Under the pieces are notes generated by a model that saw only the letters and a program-made list of their open reading frames with translations, had not been told where the DNA came from and searched no databases. A DNA stretch of 64,000 bases. Source: Flavobacterium aquicola (GTDB lineage: Bacteria > Bacteroidota > Bacteroidia > Flavobacteriales > Flavobacteriaceae). The translations under genes and the position numbers were made by a program. Shown one piece after another: positions 44,544 to 53,427 of the stretch (positions within the stretch are counted from its first letter, which is position 1; the number at the start of each line of letters is the position of its first letter). The DNA is taken from assembly GCF_003385115.1 (NCBI RefSeq), contig NZ_QUNI01000011.1, positions 1 to 64,000 of the forward strand. The letters are read 5' to 3'.

Positions 44544-44951
44544 ATGACAATTACATTTTCCATAGACCAACTTGCAGAAGTTGCTCAACAAATTTTAGAT
44601 CAAAACCCAAATAAAGTAATCCTTTTCAATGGGGATATGGGCGTTGGTAAAACGACATTAATCAAACAGCTTTGTAAAACATTGGGCGTAAATGACGCAA
44701 CCAGCAGTCCCACTTTTTCGCTGGTAAATGAATATCAAACTACAAACAATCAAACCGTTTATCACTTTGATTTTTATCGGTTAAATAAGGAAACTGAAGC
44801 CTTGGATATGGGCGTGGATGATTATTTGTATTCTGGCAATTGGTGTTTTATCGAATGGTCAGAAAAAATTGCAAATTTGATTCCGCTGGAACATACTGTA
44901 ATAAATATTGAATTATTACCTACTGGCGAACGATTATTAGAGTTAAAATAG
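44544..44951 (+). CDS. tsaE: tRNA threonylcarbamoyladenosine synthesis ATPase
   Basis: A 135-residue essential ATPase needed, with TsaB and TsaD, for the t6A modification at position 37 of tRNAs that read ANN codons. The Walker A motif GDMGVGKTT is at 30-38, followed by SSPTFSLVNEY and the acidic YHFDFYRL and FIEWSEK segments typical of the family. Length is normal. It is followed after 9 bases by a GNAT gene. Confidence 0.95.
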   Translation: MTITFSIDQLAEVAQQILDQNPNKVILFNGDMGVGKTTLIKQLCKTLGVNDATSSPTFSLVNEYQTTNNQTVYHFDFYRLNKETEALDMGVDDYLYSGNWCFIEWSEKIANLIPLEHTVINIELLPTGERLLELK

Positions 44952-44960
44952 ATTGAAATT

Positions 44961-45437
44961 ATGGTTTCAGATGCCAATAAAGTCGAAATTATTCCTTTTT
45001 CAGCCGAATTAAAGGAGCACATTAAAACCTTAAATTTTGAATGGCTTCAAAAGTATTTCAGGGTTGAACCCAAAGATGAAAAGACATTATCTAATCCTCA
45101 GGCTGAAATAATAGACAAAGGAGGAATGATTTTTTATGCGCAATACGATAACAAAATTGTAGGCACAGTTTCTTTATTAAAAATTGACAATGCGACTTTT
45201 GAATTATCGAAAATGGCAGTTTCTGATGGAAATCAAGGATTAGGAATTGGTAAAAAACTATTAGAACATTGTCTGAATAAGGCTAAAGCTAAAGGAATTC
45301 AAAAACTAATTCTGTATTCCAATCGAAAATTACTGCCCGCAATACATTTATACGAAAGCTTTGGCTTCAAAGAAATTCCAGTCGAAGAAGGTATTTACGA
45401 AAGAGCCGATATCAAAATGGAAAGAAATTTATGCTAA
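44961..45437 (+). CDS. GNAT-family N-acetyltransferase
   Basis: A 158-residue acetyltransferase that should transfer an acetyl group from acetyl-CoA to an unknown amine. The core runs from about 50 to 155, with the acetyl-CoA loop GNQGLGIGKKLLEHC at about 91-105 and the final strand ENYESFGFKEIPV-type segment. It overlaps the operon of tsaE (9-base gap) and precedes the alanine dehydrogenase-like gene by 91 bases. Confidence 0.9.
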   Translation: MVSDANKVEIIPFSAELKEHIKTLNFEWLQKYFRVEPKDEKTLSNPQAEIIDKGGMIFYAQYDNKIVGTVSLLKIDNATFELSKMAVSDGNQGLGIGKKLLEHCLNKAKAKGIQKLILYSNRKLLPAIHLYESFGFKEIPVEEGIYERADIKMERNLC

Positions 45438-45528
45438 ATTTAATCCCTTTTGTATTTGTAATTAGACATTTTAAAACAGTATACTTTGAATCTTTTTTGT
45501 AAATTGTACCACTAATTCCATTACATCA

Positions 45529-46722
45529 ATGTCTTTAAGCCCATTTACAAAAGAACAATTACTGCCTCAAGAAGAAAAACTAGAAATAGCCAGACATAAA
45601 AGCCAACTTTTTATAGGGATTCCAAAAGAGAATAGTTACCAGGAAAGACGCATTTGCCTTACTCCAGATGCCGTGAATTCCCTTACCTATCAAGGACATC
45701 GGGTAATGATTGAGGCTGGAGCCGGAATGAGTTCCAGTTACAGTGACAAAGAATATTCTGATGCTGGTGCCGAAATTAGCCAGGACACCAAAAAAGTCTT
45801 TGGCTGTCCAATGATTTTAAAAGTAGAACCGCCTACCATTGCCGAAATTGAAATGATGAATTCAAAAACCATCCTTATTTCAGCTATTCAGTTAAAAACA
45901 AGAAAAAAAGCCTATTTTGAAGCTTTGTCCCGAAAAAAAATAACTTCATTAGCTTTTGAATATTTAAAAGATGAAGACGGCTCCTACCCTGCTGTACGCT
46001 CATTAAGCGAAATTGCTGGAACTGCTTCTATATTGATTGCTGCCGAATTAATGATTACAAACGAATTTGGAAAAGGACTTCTTTTTGGAAATATTACTGG
46101 AGTTGCTCCTACTGAAGTAGTTATTCTTGGAGCAGGAACTGCAGGCGAATTTGCTGCAAAAACTGCTATTGGTCTTGGGGCAAGTGTCAAAGTTTTTGAT
46201 AATTCAATAACGAAGCTTCGCAGACTGCAGAACAATCTGAGCCAGCGTATTTTTACTTCAACTATTCAACAAAAATCTTTACTGAAAGCACTTAGACGCT
46301 GCGATGTTGCCATTGGTGCTATGAGAGGAAAAGAGCGATGTCCTGTTGTAGTGAGCGAAACGATGGTCGAACATATGAAAAAAGGAGCAGTAATTGTTGA
46401 TATCAGTATCGATACAGGAGGCTGTTTTGAAACTTCAGAGGTCACTACTCACGAAAAACCAACCTTTCTTAAGAGTAATGTTTTGCACTATTGTGTACCG
46501 AATATTCCTTCGAGATATTCAAAAACTGCGTCACTTTCTATAAGTAATATCATTACACCATACTTATTACAAATTGCAGAAGACGGCGGTATCGAAAGTG
46601 CCATACGCTGCAATTCAGGATTAAAAAACGGTGTGTATCTATATCATGGAATTCTAACCAACAAGGCAATTGGCGATTGGTTTGACTTACCTGATAACGA
46701 TATTAATTTAATTGTTTTTTAA
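45529..46722 (+). CDS. Alanine dehydrogenase / PntA-like protein
   Basis: A 397-residue protein of the alanine dehydrogenase and transhydrogenase alpha family. The N-terminal domain has GIPKENSYQERR, and the NAD-binding motif GAGTAGEFAA is at 201-210; DTGGCFETS and HYCVPNIPSRYSKTASLSISN follow. By eye, the substrate Lys is K98, but the catalytic His of classic alanine dehydrogenase is replaced by Gln near residue 121 (SAIQLK). It may therefore not be a true alanine dehydrogenase. It shares a unit with a DUF4258 protein 36 bases downstream. Confidence 0.82.
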   Translation: MSLSPFTKEQLLPQEEKLEIARHKSQLFIGIPKENSYQERRICLTPDAVNSLTYQGHRVMIEAGAGMSSSYSDKEYSDAGAEISQDTKKVFGCPMILKVEPPTIAEIEMMNSKTILISAIQLKTRKKAYFEALSRKKITSLAFEYLKDEDGSYPAVRSLSEIAGTASILIAAELMITNEFGKGLLFGNITGVAPTEVVILGAGTAGEFAAKTAIGLGASVKVFDNSITKLRRLQNNLSQRIFTSTIQQKSLLKALRRCDVAIGAMRGKERCPVVVSETMVEHMKKGAVIVDISIDTGGCFETSEVTTHEKPTFLKSNVLHYCVPNIPSRYSKTASLSISNIITPYLLQIAEDGGIESAIRCNSGLKNGVYLYHGILTNKAIGDWFDLPDNDINLIVF

Positions 46723-46758
46723 CTAAACTTTCCCATACCTTTGCCGAAAAATTAAAAT

Positions 46759-47133
46759 ATGAGTTTTGTACAACGTTTTGCTTACTATTTAATAGGTTTA
46801 ATAATGGGAGGATTTATTGTTGCTGCTTTTTTTAGCGGAAAAGATACCCGCTGTAATTATTTTCCAAATGCCAGAGTTTTGAACGATTTAAGCACCAAGC
46901 CCTTTTTCTATTCAGACAAAGCATCCGCTATTTTATCAGAAAAATGGATAGATACTACAGATATTAAAACTACTTTAAAACTTGGAGACGTTGATTTCGA
47001 TCAAAGCAACGTTCCTTATAAAAAAGGAAAACTTTATATAATTGATGGCAAAACAAAAAAAAATCAGCAAATCACAATTAAGATAATTAATTATGAAAAC
47101 AAAGCTGTTCTTGAAGATATAATCAAAAAATAA
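46759..47133 (+). CDS. DUF4258 domain-containing membrane-anchored protein
   Basis: A 124-residue protein with one N-terminal membrane helix (about 7-26) and a soluble extracytoplasmic domain (CNYFPNARVLNDLSTKPFFYS ... VPYKKGKLYIIDGK). DUF4258 has no known function. It follows the alanine dehydrogenase-like gene closely, and this pair is, from memory, a common neighbour of porX and tsaE in Flavobacteria. A strong terminator follows. Confidence 0.75.
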   Translation: MSFVQRFAYYLIGLIMGGFIVAAFFSGKDTRCNYFPNARVLNDLSTKPFFYSDKASAILSEKWIDTTDIKTTLKLGDVDFDQSNVPYKKGKLYIIDGKTKKNQQITIKIINYENKAVLEDIIKK

Positions 47134-47143
47134 TTTTATAAAA

Positions 47144-47173
47144 AACTCTTCCCCTCAGAAGAGTTTTTTTTTT
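47144..47173 (+). terminator. Intrinsic terminator between the DUF4258 and GH26 genes
   Basis: A 7-bp stem (47144-47150 with 47159-47165, 8-base loop) is followed by a run of nine T after the stop codon of the DUF4258 gene. The A-run on its other side could help stop the converging GH26 transcript as well. Confidence 0.85.
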
Positions 47174-47233
47174 ATGGTAGAAAATATATCAAGAAAACTC
47201 AATTGCACTTTTTTGTATTTCAGAATCAGTACA

Positions 47234-48373
47234 CTATTTAATTTTAAATTTTTTAGTATAAATATTTTCTAAATTATTTTCAAATAAAGTAAATGAATTA
47301 TTGTAAAATTTCATAAAATCCGGAACACTTATTTGTTCTGGAAATGGAGCATAATAATGTGTCGGACTTGAAGCATCGTTTCTCCAAACCAGAACATAAG
47401 CCAATTTCAAATTTTCGCTCTTTAAAGTTTTCAGCAGTGTTTCTGTCCACCAAGTTTTATTTGTAATCGATTCCAAACCTGTTTCTGTAAAAGCAGCTAA
47501 TTTGTCTTTTTTTATAGCTGTGTCAGAGATTATTTTGAGCTTTTTAACCCCAGCTTTAAGATCATACTTCCCATCTCGACCAAAATCTCCATAATCGTCC
47601 ATACCAAAAAGATCTACAAAATCATCACCGGGATACCGCTCTAAATACTCAGTTTCGGAATTAAATCTATTGTCTGGTGAAAAAGCGTATATAAAATTGT
47701 GAACACCTAATGTATCTTTCAAATAAGATACTGTAAACTGCCAAACAGCAATAAAATCTTCACGAGAAGTATATTTTTTTCCCCACCAAAACCAATCACC
47801 ATCAAACTCATGATAAGGCCTGAAAATCATTGGCGCTAAAGTTCCGTTCTTTCCTTTTACAGAATGAGCGAAATCAGCAATTGTTTTTAAAATTTCTTTG
47901 TATTGTTCATGATGAGAACCACCTGCTTTTATCAAAGACATTGCTGGTACAGAAATTGAGTCTTTCCAATAAAAACCTCCTCCAGATGCTGGATTTATAA
48001 AATGCCAGGAAACAGTTGTAATCCCGCCTCGCTCATAAGTAGCAACAACATTCTTTCTTAGAACTTCTTTTGTTTTTTCAATTTCATCCTTTGACTGACC
48101 GGAAAAACCGCTAAAATCGATTCCAATTACGGCCGGATGTGAACCCGTAACAGACTTTACATCTGATCTATCAGTTTCATTTGACCAGCCATGACCATAT
48201 TCAAGAGCATGCTGATGTCCAAAAAGAATATTCTTTTTTGATATTTCCTTTAAATTATTATATAAATTTATCGTTTCACTTGTTGTATTTTTGTCAACCT
48301 GTGCAAAAAGAAAATGCCCTGCTATTAAAATTATAAATAGTAAGGCATTTTTTATATTTGGTATAAAATTCAT
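47234..48373 (-). CDS. Glycoside hydrolase family 26 (beta-mannanase type)
   Basis: A 379-residue enzyme with a signal peptide (about 1-24, ending LFAQ) and a (beta/alpha)8 catalytic domain. The GH26 acid/base is E189 in FRPYHEFDGDWFWWG and the nucleophile is E297 in AAFTETGLES. GH26 enzymes cleave beta-1,4-mannan, so it probably degrades mannan outside the cytoplasm. The C-terminus carries no sorting domain, and no SusC/SusD or other glycan genes flank it. It lies 30 bases past purC on the same strand. Confidence 0.92.
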   Translation of the reverse strand: MNFIPNIKNALLFIILIAGHFLFAQVDKNTTSETINLYNNLKEISKKNILFGHQHALEYGHGWSNETDRSDVKSVTGSHPAVIGIDFSGFSGQSKDEIEKTKEVLRKNVVATYERGGITTVSWHFINPASGGGFYWKDSISVPAMSLIKAGGSHHEQYKEILKTIADFAHSVKGKNGTLAPMIFRPYHEFDGDWFWWGKKYTSREDFIAVWQFTVSYLKDTLGVHNFIYAFSPDNRFNSETEYLERYPGDDFVDLFGMDDYGDFGRDGKYDLKAGVKKLKIISDTAIKKDKLAAFTETGLESITNKTWWTETLLKTLKSENLKLAYVLVWRNDASSPTHYYAPFPEQISVPDFMKFYNNSFTLFENNLENIYTKKFKIK

Positions 48374-48403
48374 GGTTTAAAAAATTAGTTTAAACCGCGA
48401 AAA

Positions 48404-49360
48404 TTAAACTTTAGAATCAAGGTAAGCTAATACGTTTTTGTCAATACGTTCAACTATATTGTCAATATCAGCTTTTACAAACTTTTCACCAATAATGTTT
48501 TCGTATAATTCTATATATCTTTCCGAAACTGTTTCAATATACTCGTCAGTCATATCAGGAATCTGCTGTCCTTCCAAGCCTTGAAAACCATTTTGAATTA
48601 ACCAGCGTCTAACAAATTCTTTTGACAATTGTTTTTGTTCTTCACCTTTATCTTGTCTTTCCTGATATCCTTCTGAATAAAAATAACGGGAAGAATCAGG
48701 AGTGTGAATTTCATCAATCAAAACAATTACACCGTCTTTGGTTTTTCCAAATTCATATTTGGTATCTACCAAAATCAAGCCACGGCTAGCTGCGATTTCA
48801 GTTCCTCTTTGAAACAAGGCACGTGTATATTTCTCTAAAACTAAATAATCTTCTTCAGTAACGATACCTTTAGCTAAAATGTCTTCACGAGAAATATCTT
48901 CATCATGAGAACCGTTATCTGCTTTGGTAGTTGGCGTAATAATCGGTTCTGGAAATTTATCATTTTCTTTTAAACCTTCAGCCATGGTTACGCCACAAAT
49001 CTGTCTTTTACCAAGAGCATATTCACGTGCAGCATGTCCTGAAACATAACCGCGAATTACCATTTCAACTTTAAAAGGCTCACACAAATGCCCAACAGCA
49101 ACACTCGGGTCTGGAGTAGCAATTAACCAATTTGGTACAATATCCTGAGTTAATTCCATGAACTTTGTAGCAATCTGATTTAGAATCTGACCTTTATACG
49201 GAATACCTTTTGGCAAAACTACATCAAATGCCGAAAGCCTGTCAGTAGCAATCATTACAAGTAAATCATCATTTATATTGTAAACTTCTCTTACTTTTCC
49301 TCGATAAACAGACTTCTGGTTAGGAAAATTAAAATCGGTAGTGGTAATTGTATTGCTCAT
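48404..49360 (-). CDS. purC: Phosphoribosylaminoimidazole-succinocarboxamide synthase
   Basis: A 318-residue enzyme that joins aspartate to the purine precursor CAIR using ATP. Typical pieces are YRGKVREVYNI near the N-terminus, MVIRGYVSGHAAREY near 103-117, and LVDTKYEFG near 201-209. It is the longer form (about 300 residues) rather than the 240-residue E. coli type. No other pur genes are present. Confidence 0.95.
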   Translation of the reverse strand: MSNTITTTDFNFPNQKSVYRGKVREVYNINDDLLVMIATDRLSAFDVVLPKGIPYKGQILNQIATKFMELTQDIVPNWLIATPDPSVAVGHLCEPFKVEMVIRGYVSGHAAREYALGKRQICGVTMAEGLKENDKFPEPIITPTTKADNGSHDEDISREDILAKGIVTEEDYLVLEKYTRALFQRGTEIAASRGLILVDTKYEFGKTKDGVIVLIDEIHTPDSSRYFYSEGYQERQDKGEEQKQLSKEFVRRWLIQNGFQGLEGQQIPDMTDEYIETVSERYIELYENIIGEKFVKADIDNIVERIDKNVLAYLDSKV

Positions 49361-49485
49361 TAGTAGTGTGTTGTGTTATTATTTATATCTAGGCAAATTT
49401 AAAACTAATTAATAGAGAACGCAAGGAAAACCAAAAGTTCTGTTTCCAGTTCAAAACTTTATTTCTGCCTATTATTACAATTTCC

Positions 49486-50325
49486 TTAAGCCTTTGTTTT
49501 CTTATGTTTTTTCCCGATATTTTCTAAATTTAAAGACAGATAACTTGCTACCCCATCTTCGTTGTTTGTTGAAATAACTTGTAAATGATGCAATTTTTCT
49601 TTTAAATTTTCGGGCGCATTCCCCATAATCAATCCAATTCCTGCAGAAGTCAGCATTTTTTCATCATTGAAACCATCGCCAAATGTGATTGCTTCCTCAA
49701 ATGAAAAACCTTCTTTTTCTAATATTTTAGAAATTGCCACAGATTTATCCACAGACTTATCCATAAATTCTAAACAAATAGGCAGACTAAAAGCATGACT
49801 GAAAACATCTAAATGGCTTTCAAGAATTTTCTCTTTTAAATCCACCAATTTTTGATGATTATCATGAGTAAAAAATATTTTTATAGCATTGAAATCTTCC
49901 AGTTCAGCAAAATTCACTACTTGAGGAGGATAAGCTAAATCTTTTTGAAAAGCGTTGAGCTTACTATTATTTTTTGAAGTCTGCCAAACCGTTTCTTTAA
50001 ATAAAACAGTTGTAATTTCTGGATCAATATCGAGTGCCAAAACAGATTTAACCGAATCTCCATTCATATCAAAAGAATACAAAAGTTCTTTTTGCGGCGA
50101 ATGGATTCGGGCTCCATTTGAAGTCACTAAATAAACAGGAAAACCCAAAGTATTAATAATTGCCATTGCATCCATGTGATGACGTCCCGTGGCAACAATA
50201 ATTAAATAATTCTGTTTGTGAAGTTCTTGGAAAACAGATTTGGTATAATCTGATATAGTATGATCTGAGTTGAGTAATGTTCCGTCTAAATCGCTGATTA
50301 CTACTTTAATTTTTTGTTTCGACAT
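49486..50325 (-). CDS. Cof-type HAD-superfamily hydrolase (IIB)
   Basis: A 279-residue phosphatase. The catalytic motif is DLDGTLLNS with nucleophile D12 and D14; motif II is VATGR near 44-48, and motif IV is GDGFNDEKML near 220. The cap domain between is of the C2B type. Such enzymes remove phosphate from sugar phosphates, pyridoxal phosphate or FMN; the substrate is unknown. Confidence 0.9.
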   Translation of the reverse strand: MSKQKIKVVISDLDGTLLNSDHTISDYTKSVFQELHKQNYLIIVATGRHHMDAMAIINTLGFPVYLVTSNGARIHSPQKELLYSFDMNGDSVKSVLALDIDPEITTVLFKETVWQTSKNNSKLNAFQKDLAYPPQVVNFAELEDFNAIKIFFTHDNHQKLVDLKEKILESHLDVFSHAFSLPICLEFMDKSVDKSVAISKILEKEGFSFEEAITFGDGFNDEKMLTSAGIGLIMGNAPENLKEKLHHLQVISTNNEDGVASYLSLNLENIGKKHKKTKA

Positions 50326-50501
50326 TTTAAAATTTCAATTTCATTTTAATCATTGCAAATTTATTGCTTTTCAATAATATAGCCAAAAGGTTGTAATTCT
50401 TATGGAATGCATTTAACTTAATTATATACATCTGTTAACTTAAATTTTCAGATCAAACTTAATTAAATTACAAAACCCATAAAAGACTAAATATATCTAA
50501 C

Positions 50502-50538
50502 AAAAAAAGAGAGAAACCCATCAATCGAGTTTCTCTCT
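50502..50538 (-). terminator. Intrinsic terminator of phoH
   Basis: A 10-bp stem (50508-50517 with 50529-50538, 11-base loop) is followed on the minus strand by a U-run, 49 bases past the phoH stop codon. Confidence 0.85.
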
Positions 50539-50586
50539 TATAATTATTATGACATCTATATAATTAAATTACTGAGTCTTTTCAGC

Positions 50587-51540
50587 TTAATAATCATTGT
50601 TCTCAATTTGCTTATATGCATCAATCACTTTTTTGACTAATCTATGACGTACTATATCTTTATCATCAAGGTAAATAATACCAATGCCGTCTACATCTTT
50701 TAAAACTAATAAAGCTTCCTTTAGACCGGAAATAGTTCGTCGAGGTAAATCAACTTGGCCAGGATCGCCCGTAATCATAAACTTAGCACTTTTACCCATA
50801 CGCGTCAAAAACATTTTCATCTGGGAATGCGTCGTATTTTGCGCTTCATCCAAAATTACAAAGGCATGATCTAAAGTTCTTCCTCTCATGAAGGCCAAAG
50901 GCGCAATTTGTATGATTCCCTTTAATATATAATCTTCGAGTTTTTCATTAGGAAGCATATCGCGTAATGCGTCATATAACGGCTGCATGTATGGATCAAG
51001 TTTTTCTTTCATATCACCAGGAAGAAAACCAAGATTTTCTCCAGCTTCGACAGCAGGTCTGGTTAGGATAATACGCTTGACTTGTTTTTCCTTTAATGCT
51101 TTTACAGCCATCGCAACTCCTGTATATGTTTTTCCAGTACCGGCAGGACCAACTGCAAAAACCATATCATTTTTCTCCATAGTGTCAACCAGCAACTGCT
51201 GATTGGGAGTCATGGCTTTGATAATTTTTCCGCCTACACCATGAACTAAAATTTTGTCATGACCAAATATACGGGATTCTTCTTTGGAGTCACTTGAAAT
51301 CACTCGTTCGATTACATTATCGTCAATTGTATTATATCTGGTAAAGTGCAACATCAAACGCTGGAACCGCATTTCAAATTCATCTAAAACATCTTTGTCG
51401 CCAAATGCCTTTAGCGTCGTGCCTCTCGCTACAATTTTTAGTTTTGGATAATATTTTTTAATTGACTCTAAATGCGAGTCGTGCGTACCCCAAAAATCTT
51501 TGGGAGCAATATCTATGAGCTCTATTATTCTTTCGTTCAA
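50587..51540 (-). CDS. phoH: PhoH-family ATPase
   Basis: A 317-residue cytoplasmic ATPase. The Walker A motif GPAGTGKT is at 131-138 and the Walker B motif ILDEAQN is near 232; the second half also carries MITGDPGQVDLP. Residues 1-100 form the N-terminal KH-like region of the long PhoH type. It probably acts on RNA, though its exact role is open. It is a single gene with its own terminator. Confidence 0.93.
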   Translation of the reverse strand: MNERIIELIDIAPKDFWGTHDSHLESIKKYYPKLKIVARGTTLKAFGDKDVLDEFEMRFQRLMLHFTRYNTIDDNVIERVISSDSKEESRIFGHDKILVHGVGGKIIKAMTPNQQLLVDTMEKNDMVFAVGPAGTGKTYTGVAMAVKALKEKQVKRIILTRPAVEAGENLGFLPGDMKEKLDPYMQPLYDALRDMLPNEKLEDYILKGIIQIAPLAFMRGRTLDHAFVILDEAQNTTHSQMKMFLTRMGKSAKFMITGDPGQVDLPRRTISGLKEALLVLKDVDGIGIIYLDDKDIVRHRLVKKVIDAYKQIENNDY

Positions 51541-51685
51541 AATAAGAAGTTTTTAAGTTAATTAATTGAGATTAAACTAATATCAATCTTTACGCTGCAA
51601 TTATTAAATCACAGTTTTAATTTCTAAATCGGTAAATAACACTAAAAAACATCTTCTCTAGAATTTGGGAAATTCTAGTTTTTAA

Positions 51686-51943
51686 TTATACGTTAGCTCT
51701 TAACTTTTTCAACATTTCTTCATTCAGTAAGTCCGAAGGTTTAATGGACAAAATTTCACAAAGATTGTTGTTAAGCAGTAAATCAATCTCTGCTTCATTT
51801 AGTACTCCAATTTTTGCTTTTTTTATTTTAGTCTTTTTATCTAAAATATCTGACTTAGTTATTTTATTTTTCGAAATATTTTCTTGACTAAATAAATTCA
51901 CACTACTAACTAAAAGTAATAAAATAAAAATAGACTTTGACAT
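51686..51943 (-). CDS. Small exported protein of unknown function
   Basis: An 85-residue protein with a clear signal peptide (about 1-19, ending NLFSQ). The mature part of about 65 residues is highly basic and contains NEAEIDLLLNNNLCEILSIKPSDLLNEEML, possibly a short helical domain. I recognise no family. A small distance from phoH (145 bases) and an opposite direction to the SAM hydrolase gene leave it alone. Confidence 0.6.
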   Translation of the reverse strand: MSKSIFILLLLVSSVNLFSQENISKNKITKSDILDKKTKIKKAKIGVLNEAEIDLLLNNNLCEILSIKPSDLLNEEMLKKLRANV

Positions 51944-52076
51944 GGTTGTGGTATTTGTTTTAATTCAAATGAATTTGTGTTTAAATAAAGTATAAAATAC
52001 TTTAGCTTTGCATTTTTCAAATTTAAGAAAAAATAAGTTTCGGCCGCTTCAAAACTCAATAGTTATAAACAATTTT

Positions 52077-52907
52077 ATGTCAATAATTACCCTTACTACC
52101 GATTACGGCTTGAAAGACCACTTTGTCGGTGCTTTGAAAGGGAAAATATTATCTGAGTATTCTGACGCTGTAATTGTTGACATTTCACATTACATTGATC
52201 CATTCAACACTGCCGAAGCCAGTTACATCGTTTCGGCTTCATACAACAGCTTTCCTAAAGGAACAGTTCATATTATAGGAGTCGATTTGGAAGCAAACAA
52301 AGAAAATCAGCATATTGTCATGCAGTGGAACGATCATTTCTTTATTGCAGCAGATAATGGCATATTGAGCATGCTTTCGCAAAAGATTATTCCGCAAAAA
52401 ATTGTCACTATAACGATTCATGATCGTTTACACAGTGAAGCCACTGATCTTGATGTTTTTGTAAAAGTCGCTTGTCATATTGCAAAAGGCGGTGCACTAA
52501 GCGTAATTGGCAAAGAAATCAATAGTTTAAAACAGGTAACCGATCTGCAGGTGATAGTATCTGAGGATGCTACCGAATTAAAAGGGAATGTTATATATAT
52601 TGACCATCTTGGGAATGTAGTTACTAATATTTCAAAAAAACAGTTTTTAGAATATTCCAAAGGAAGAGCTTATGAAATTACTTTTAAAAGAACTGTTATA
52701 AAAACTATTCTACCCTATTATTCGGCGATTGCCACTTCTGATAAATATCCTGTAAAATATTATGAAGGAGAAAAAATGGCTATTTTTAATGAGGCTGGCT
52801 TTTTGGAAATAGCAATTTTCAGGAGCAATCCGTTAACAGTGGGATCTGCGAGTACATTACTCGGTCTAAATTACAGGGATTTGGTTTCTATAACATTTAA
52901 AAACTGA
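52077..52907 (+). CDS. SAM hydroxide adenosyltransferase (DUF62 / SAM hydrolase) family protein
   Basis: A protein of about 276 residues of the fluorinase/chlorinase fold. It begins TLTTDYGLKDHFVGALKG, with the Asp expected to bind SAM or the halide/hydroxide, followed by DISHYIDPFNTAEA and an internal FIAADNGILSML. Family members hydrolyse SAM to adenosine and methionine; halogenating members are rare. I prefer the ATG at 52077, as the 23 residues before it look like non-conserved upstream sequence. Confidence 0.88.
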   Translation: MSIITLTTDYGLKDHFVGALKGKILSEYSDAVIVDISHYIDPFNTAEASYIVSASYNSFPKGTVHIIGVDLEANKENQHIVMQWNDHFFIAADNGILSMLSQKIIPQKIVTITIHDRLHSEATDLDVFVKVACHIAKGGALSVIGKEINSLKQVTDLQVIVSEDATELKGNVIYIDHLGNVVTNISKKQFLEYSKGRAYEITFKRTVIKTILPYYSAIATSDKYPVKYYEGEKMAIFNEAGFLEIAIFRSNPLTVGSASTLLGLNYRDLVSITFKN

Positions 52908-53020
52908 TTTAAGATTGAGGATTAACGATTTTCGATTTAAGATTTTAGAAAAAAGAATATTGACAAGAGAAAATTGAATTTTGAAATTGTTTTTTATTTT
53001 TCACTAAATAGAATATAAAT

Positions 53021-53317
53021 ATGCTTGTACGAATTGTAAAACTGAGTTTTCACGAGGAAAATATTCCTGCTTTTTTGGAAAACTTCGAATTAATGAAAGA
53101 CAAAATACGAAATGCACCTGGAAACCGCTTTCTAGAATTGTATCAGGACAAAGAAAACAAAAGCATATTCTTCACCTATAGTTATTGGGAAACAGAAGCT
53201 GATTTAGAAAACTATAGAAATTCTGAACTTTTTTATAATGTATGGGAATACACCAAGAAATTATTCAATGCAAAACCTGAAGCCTGGAGTGTTGATAAAT
53301 TAGTAAGTCTGCAGTAA
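53021..53317 (+). CDS. Antibiotic biosynthesis monooxygenase-like (ABM) protein
   Basis: A 98-residue single-domain protein of the dimeric ferredoxin-like fold. Typical parts are MLVRIVKLSFHEENIPAFLENFELM at the start and FLELYQD, FFTYSYWETEADLENYRNSEL later. Relatives are quinol monooxygenases or haem-degrading enzymes; no firm substrate can be given. It is encoded between the SAM hydrolase and gldF genes. Confidence 0.85.
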   Translation: MLVRIVKLSFHEENIPAFLENFELMKDKIRNAPGNRFLELYQDKENKSIFFTYSYWETEADLENYRNSELFYNVWEYTKKLFNAKPEAWSVDKLVSLQ

Positions 53318-53369
53318 CCAACTAGCAGATTTCAGCTTTCATACTGCAAATTCAGATTAAAAAACTTAG

Positions 53370-53377
53370 TATATTTG
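53370..53377 (+). promoter_or_regulatory. -7 box of the gldFG transcript
   Basis: TATATTTG matches the -7 consensus exactly, 50 bases before the gldF ATG at 53428. No -33 box is obvious. Confidence 0.5.
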
Positions 53378-53427
53378 CGCCTCTTTGTGACAAATAAAAG
53401 ATTAAACAATAAACGAATTAACACAAA

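Noticed and set aside
52077..52907. Fluorinase or chlorinase activity
   Set aside because: The fold is shared, but nearly all bacterial members are SAM hydrolases and nothing nearby suggests halogen chemistry.
52908..53020. GATTTAAGATT-type words before the ABM gene
   Set aside because: Short degenerate AT-rich repeats of this kind are too common in such a genome to call a feature.
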